Source: Udaeobacter sp963725505 (GTDB lineage Bacteria; Verrucomicrobiota; Verrucomicrobiia; Chthoniobacterales; UBA10450). Taken from it: a stretch of DNA of 64,000 nucleotides. The DNA lies in NCBI GenBank assembly GCA_963725505.1, contig CAVRYN010000005.1, positions 310,001-374,000 of the forward strand, written 5' to 3'. This document shows positions 62,150-64,000 of the stretch, piece after piece. The first letter of the stretch is position 1; every line of letters begins with the position of its first letter. The notes under the pieces were generated by a model. It was not told the DNA's origin. It saw only the letters and a list, made by a program, of their open reading frames with translations, and ran no database searches. The position numbers were made by a program, and so were the translations under genes.

Positions 62150-64000
62150 ATGGCTGCACCGGCCGCAGAAATTTCGCCTGCGCGTCCCGAGCACACTAAC
62201 CGGCTCGCGCACGAGAAGTCGCCTTACCTTCTTCAGCACGCGCATAATCCGGTCGATTGGTATTCGTGGGGTGAGGAAGCGTTTGCCAAAGCCCGCCAGG
62301 AAAACAAACCGATCTTTCTCTCGGTAGGTTATTCCACCTGCCACTGGTGCCACGTCATGGCGCACGAATCGTTCGAAAATGAAGAAGTAGCTGCGATCAT
62401 GAACCGCGAGTTCGTGAATATTAAGGTGGACCGTGAAGAACGTCCCGACGTTGACCGCGTTTACATGACCTTTGTGCAGGCAACCACCGGCGGTGGAGGC
62501 TGGCCGATGAGCGTCTGGTTAACGCCGGATTTGAAGCCGTTTGTCGGTGGAACTTATTTCCCGCCAGAGGACCGATATGGGCAGCCCGGGTTCAAGAAGG
62601 TGCTCGAAAGAGTCGCGGCCGCTTGGAAGGAAAATCACGATAAGATTGTCGAGCAAGGCGGCCAGATCGTTGCAGCGCTGCGCGAATCTCAATCAGCGAG
62701 GGACCGGTGAAGGCAAAATCGAGGCGGCGATCTTGGAGGCCGCTTACAAGCAGCTTGATCGCAGTTACGACCCGAAAGAAGGCGGATTCGGTAACGCGCC
62801 GAAATTTCCACGGCCGGTGACGGTCAATTTTCTCACCCGGTTCTACGCGCGCGATCCCAAGAGCGATGCTGACAAACAAGCGCTCGAAATGGCGCTATTC
62901 ACGCTGCGCAAAATGGCGGCGGGCGGAATGCACGATCACATCGGTGGCGGATTCCATCGTTACTCGGTCGATCGTTACTGGCATGTGCCGCACTTCGAGA
63001 AAATGCTCTACGATCAGGCGCAGCTCGCGGTCGCTTATCTGGACGCATTCCAAATCACGCAGAGATCGAGCAATACGAATCAGTCGCGCGCGACATTCTC
63101 GATTACGTCTCCCGCGACATGACATCGAAGGAAGGCGGCTTTTTCTCCGCCGAAGATGCAGACAGCCCTGTTGCTGTAGCGGCGGTCTATGACCGCCGAA
63201 GTGGATTAGCGCAGTCCACGCAGTCCGGCGCTCATAGAGCGCCGCTACAGAAGACCGCCGAAGGCGCATTCTACGTCTGGACAAAAAAAGACATCGACGC
63301 CGCGCTTGGCGATGCCGCTGAGATTTTCGATTTCCATTACGGCGTGCAACCGCATGGAAACGCGCCGGAAGGAAGCGATCCGCACGATGAATTCCGCGGT
63401 AAAAATATTTTGATCGAACGTCACACGATCGCGGAAACCGCTGAGCATTTTAAGAAGACCGAAGAGCAAATTGCGAAATCTCTTGCGCAGAGCCGCGAGA
63501 AATTGTTTGCCATTCGCGGAAAACGGCCGCGACCGCATCTCGACGATAAGATCATCGCCGCTTGGAACGGCTTAATGATCTCTGCCTACGCCCGCGCCGC
63601 GCAGGTGCTGGACGACCCGCGCTATCTGGAAATCGCGACGCGCGCGGCCAAATTCCTGCGGACAAATCTTTATGAAGAAAAGAGCAAATTGCTCTATCGC
63701 AATTATCGCGGGGGCCGCAGCGATATTGAAGGCTTTGCCGATGATTACGCCTTTGTGATCCAAGGGCTTCTCGATCTTTACGAAGCGTCGTTCGATGTCG
63801 ATTGGCTGAAGTTTGCGGTCGAATTGCAGGAGACGCAGGACCGCTTGTTTTTCGACGAGAAGAACGGCGGCTACTTCAGCACGAGCGGAAAGGACCAGAG
63901 TGTGTTCCTCCGGATGAAGGACGACAACGACGGCGCGGAACCGGCTGCGAGCTCAGTGGCAGCCCTCAATCTTTTAAGGCTCGCACAATTTCGGGACGAT
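62150..64000 (+). CDS. thioredoxin-domain (DUF255/YyaL, spermatogenesis-associated-20-like) protein, 3' end outside window, two frameshifts
   Basis: Cytosolic or exported protein with an N-terminal thioredoxin-fold domain and a six-hairpin-like C-terminal domain. Start MAAPAAEISPARPEHTNRLA at 62150. RLAHEKSPYLLQHAHNPVDW and the redox motif STCHWCHVMAHESFENE (~70) are diagnostic; TGGGGWPMSVWLTPDLKPFV and GGTYFPPEDRYGQPGF follow. Frame moves near 62690 and again near 63060; between them FTLRKMAAGGMHDHIGGGFH and HVPHFEKMLYDQAQLAVAYL. Later FFSAEDADSPVAV continues through an in-frame class A palindrome to KTAEGAFYVWTKKDIDAALG, then LDDKIIAAWNGLMISAYARA. Still open at 64000. Confidence 0.9.
63174..63250. 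repeat. class A palindrome translated in frame inside the YyaL-like gene
   Basis: CTGTAGCGGCGGTCTATGAC at the left and GAGCGCCGCTACAG at the right, 77 nt. It has no stop in the host frame and lies in a surface loop region between EDADSP and EGAFYVWT. Confidence 0.88.

Overview
The window looks like a piece of chromosome from a soil-type verrucomicrobium (Spartobacteria/Chthoniobacterales, Udaeobacter-like). Three things point there: LexA boxes of the form TGTTC-N4-GAACA upstream of both lexA and imuA, which I recall as the verrucomicrobial SOS motif; a type-3 prolyl-tRNA synthetase; and a very heavy load of short palindromic repeats inside and between genes. No genome search was possible, so the taxonomy is inference.

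Layout. 1-5.5 kb: 3' part of carB, a secreted cyclophilin, a nitrilase-family amidase, a dicarboxylate symporter and a DoxX protein. 5.5-12.2 kb: a GSCFA protein and three large GT-C type membrane proteins. 12.3-16.9 kb (minus): a tightly overlapping operon of methyltransferases and family 2 glycosyltransferases, one gene a methyltransferase-glycosyltransferase fusion. 17-20.8 kb: rplM-rpsI, proS, a glutaredoxin. 21-22.9 kb: lexA and an SOS-boxed imuA with a truncated imuB. 23-31.8 kb: a DegT aminotransferase, tRNA-Tyr, an RRM protein, a ketosynthase/chain-length-factor pair, sucB-lpdA and an MFS exporter. 31.9-38 kb: recO, yceI, a damaged 5-oxoprolinase set pxpB-pxpC-pxpA, then a REP-associated tyrosine transposase (RAYT) flanked by two REP palindromes, running into an amino acid permease. 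38-51 kb: RecQ, a badly disrupted thrS, pcm, an element-split membrane glycosyltransferase, a second permease and an aminotransferase. 51.4-55.7 kb (minus): two paralogous secreted beta-helix proteins and a Kelch protein that share a C-terminal tail. 56-64 kb: GNAT/GH15, two CNNM proteins, DUF309, TauE and a YyaL-type thioredoxin-domain protein cut by the window end.

Repeat families named below. Class A: 50-80 bp palindromes beginning CTGTAGC and ending GCTACAG. Class B: 90-110 bp pairs beginning GTCATyCyGAGC and ending in its complement (GGAATGAC). Class C: CACGAAG-type repeats. Class D: paired GACGGCT/AGCCGTC hairpins. Class E: GTAGGGA palindromes. Class F: the TTGGAG...CTCCAA REP around the RAYT. 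Class G: a core resembling TGTCCGCCGTAGC / GCGAAGGC. Members sit inside reading frames, supply stop or start codons, or break genes.

About fifteen frameshifts fall between 23 and 63 kb and essentially none before 23 kb. Most are single-base gains, several in short homopolymers, so consensus error is a live explanation beside true gene decay. Genes with one frameshift are entered as a single CDS across the shift.
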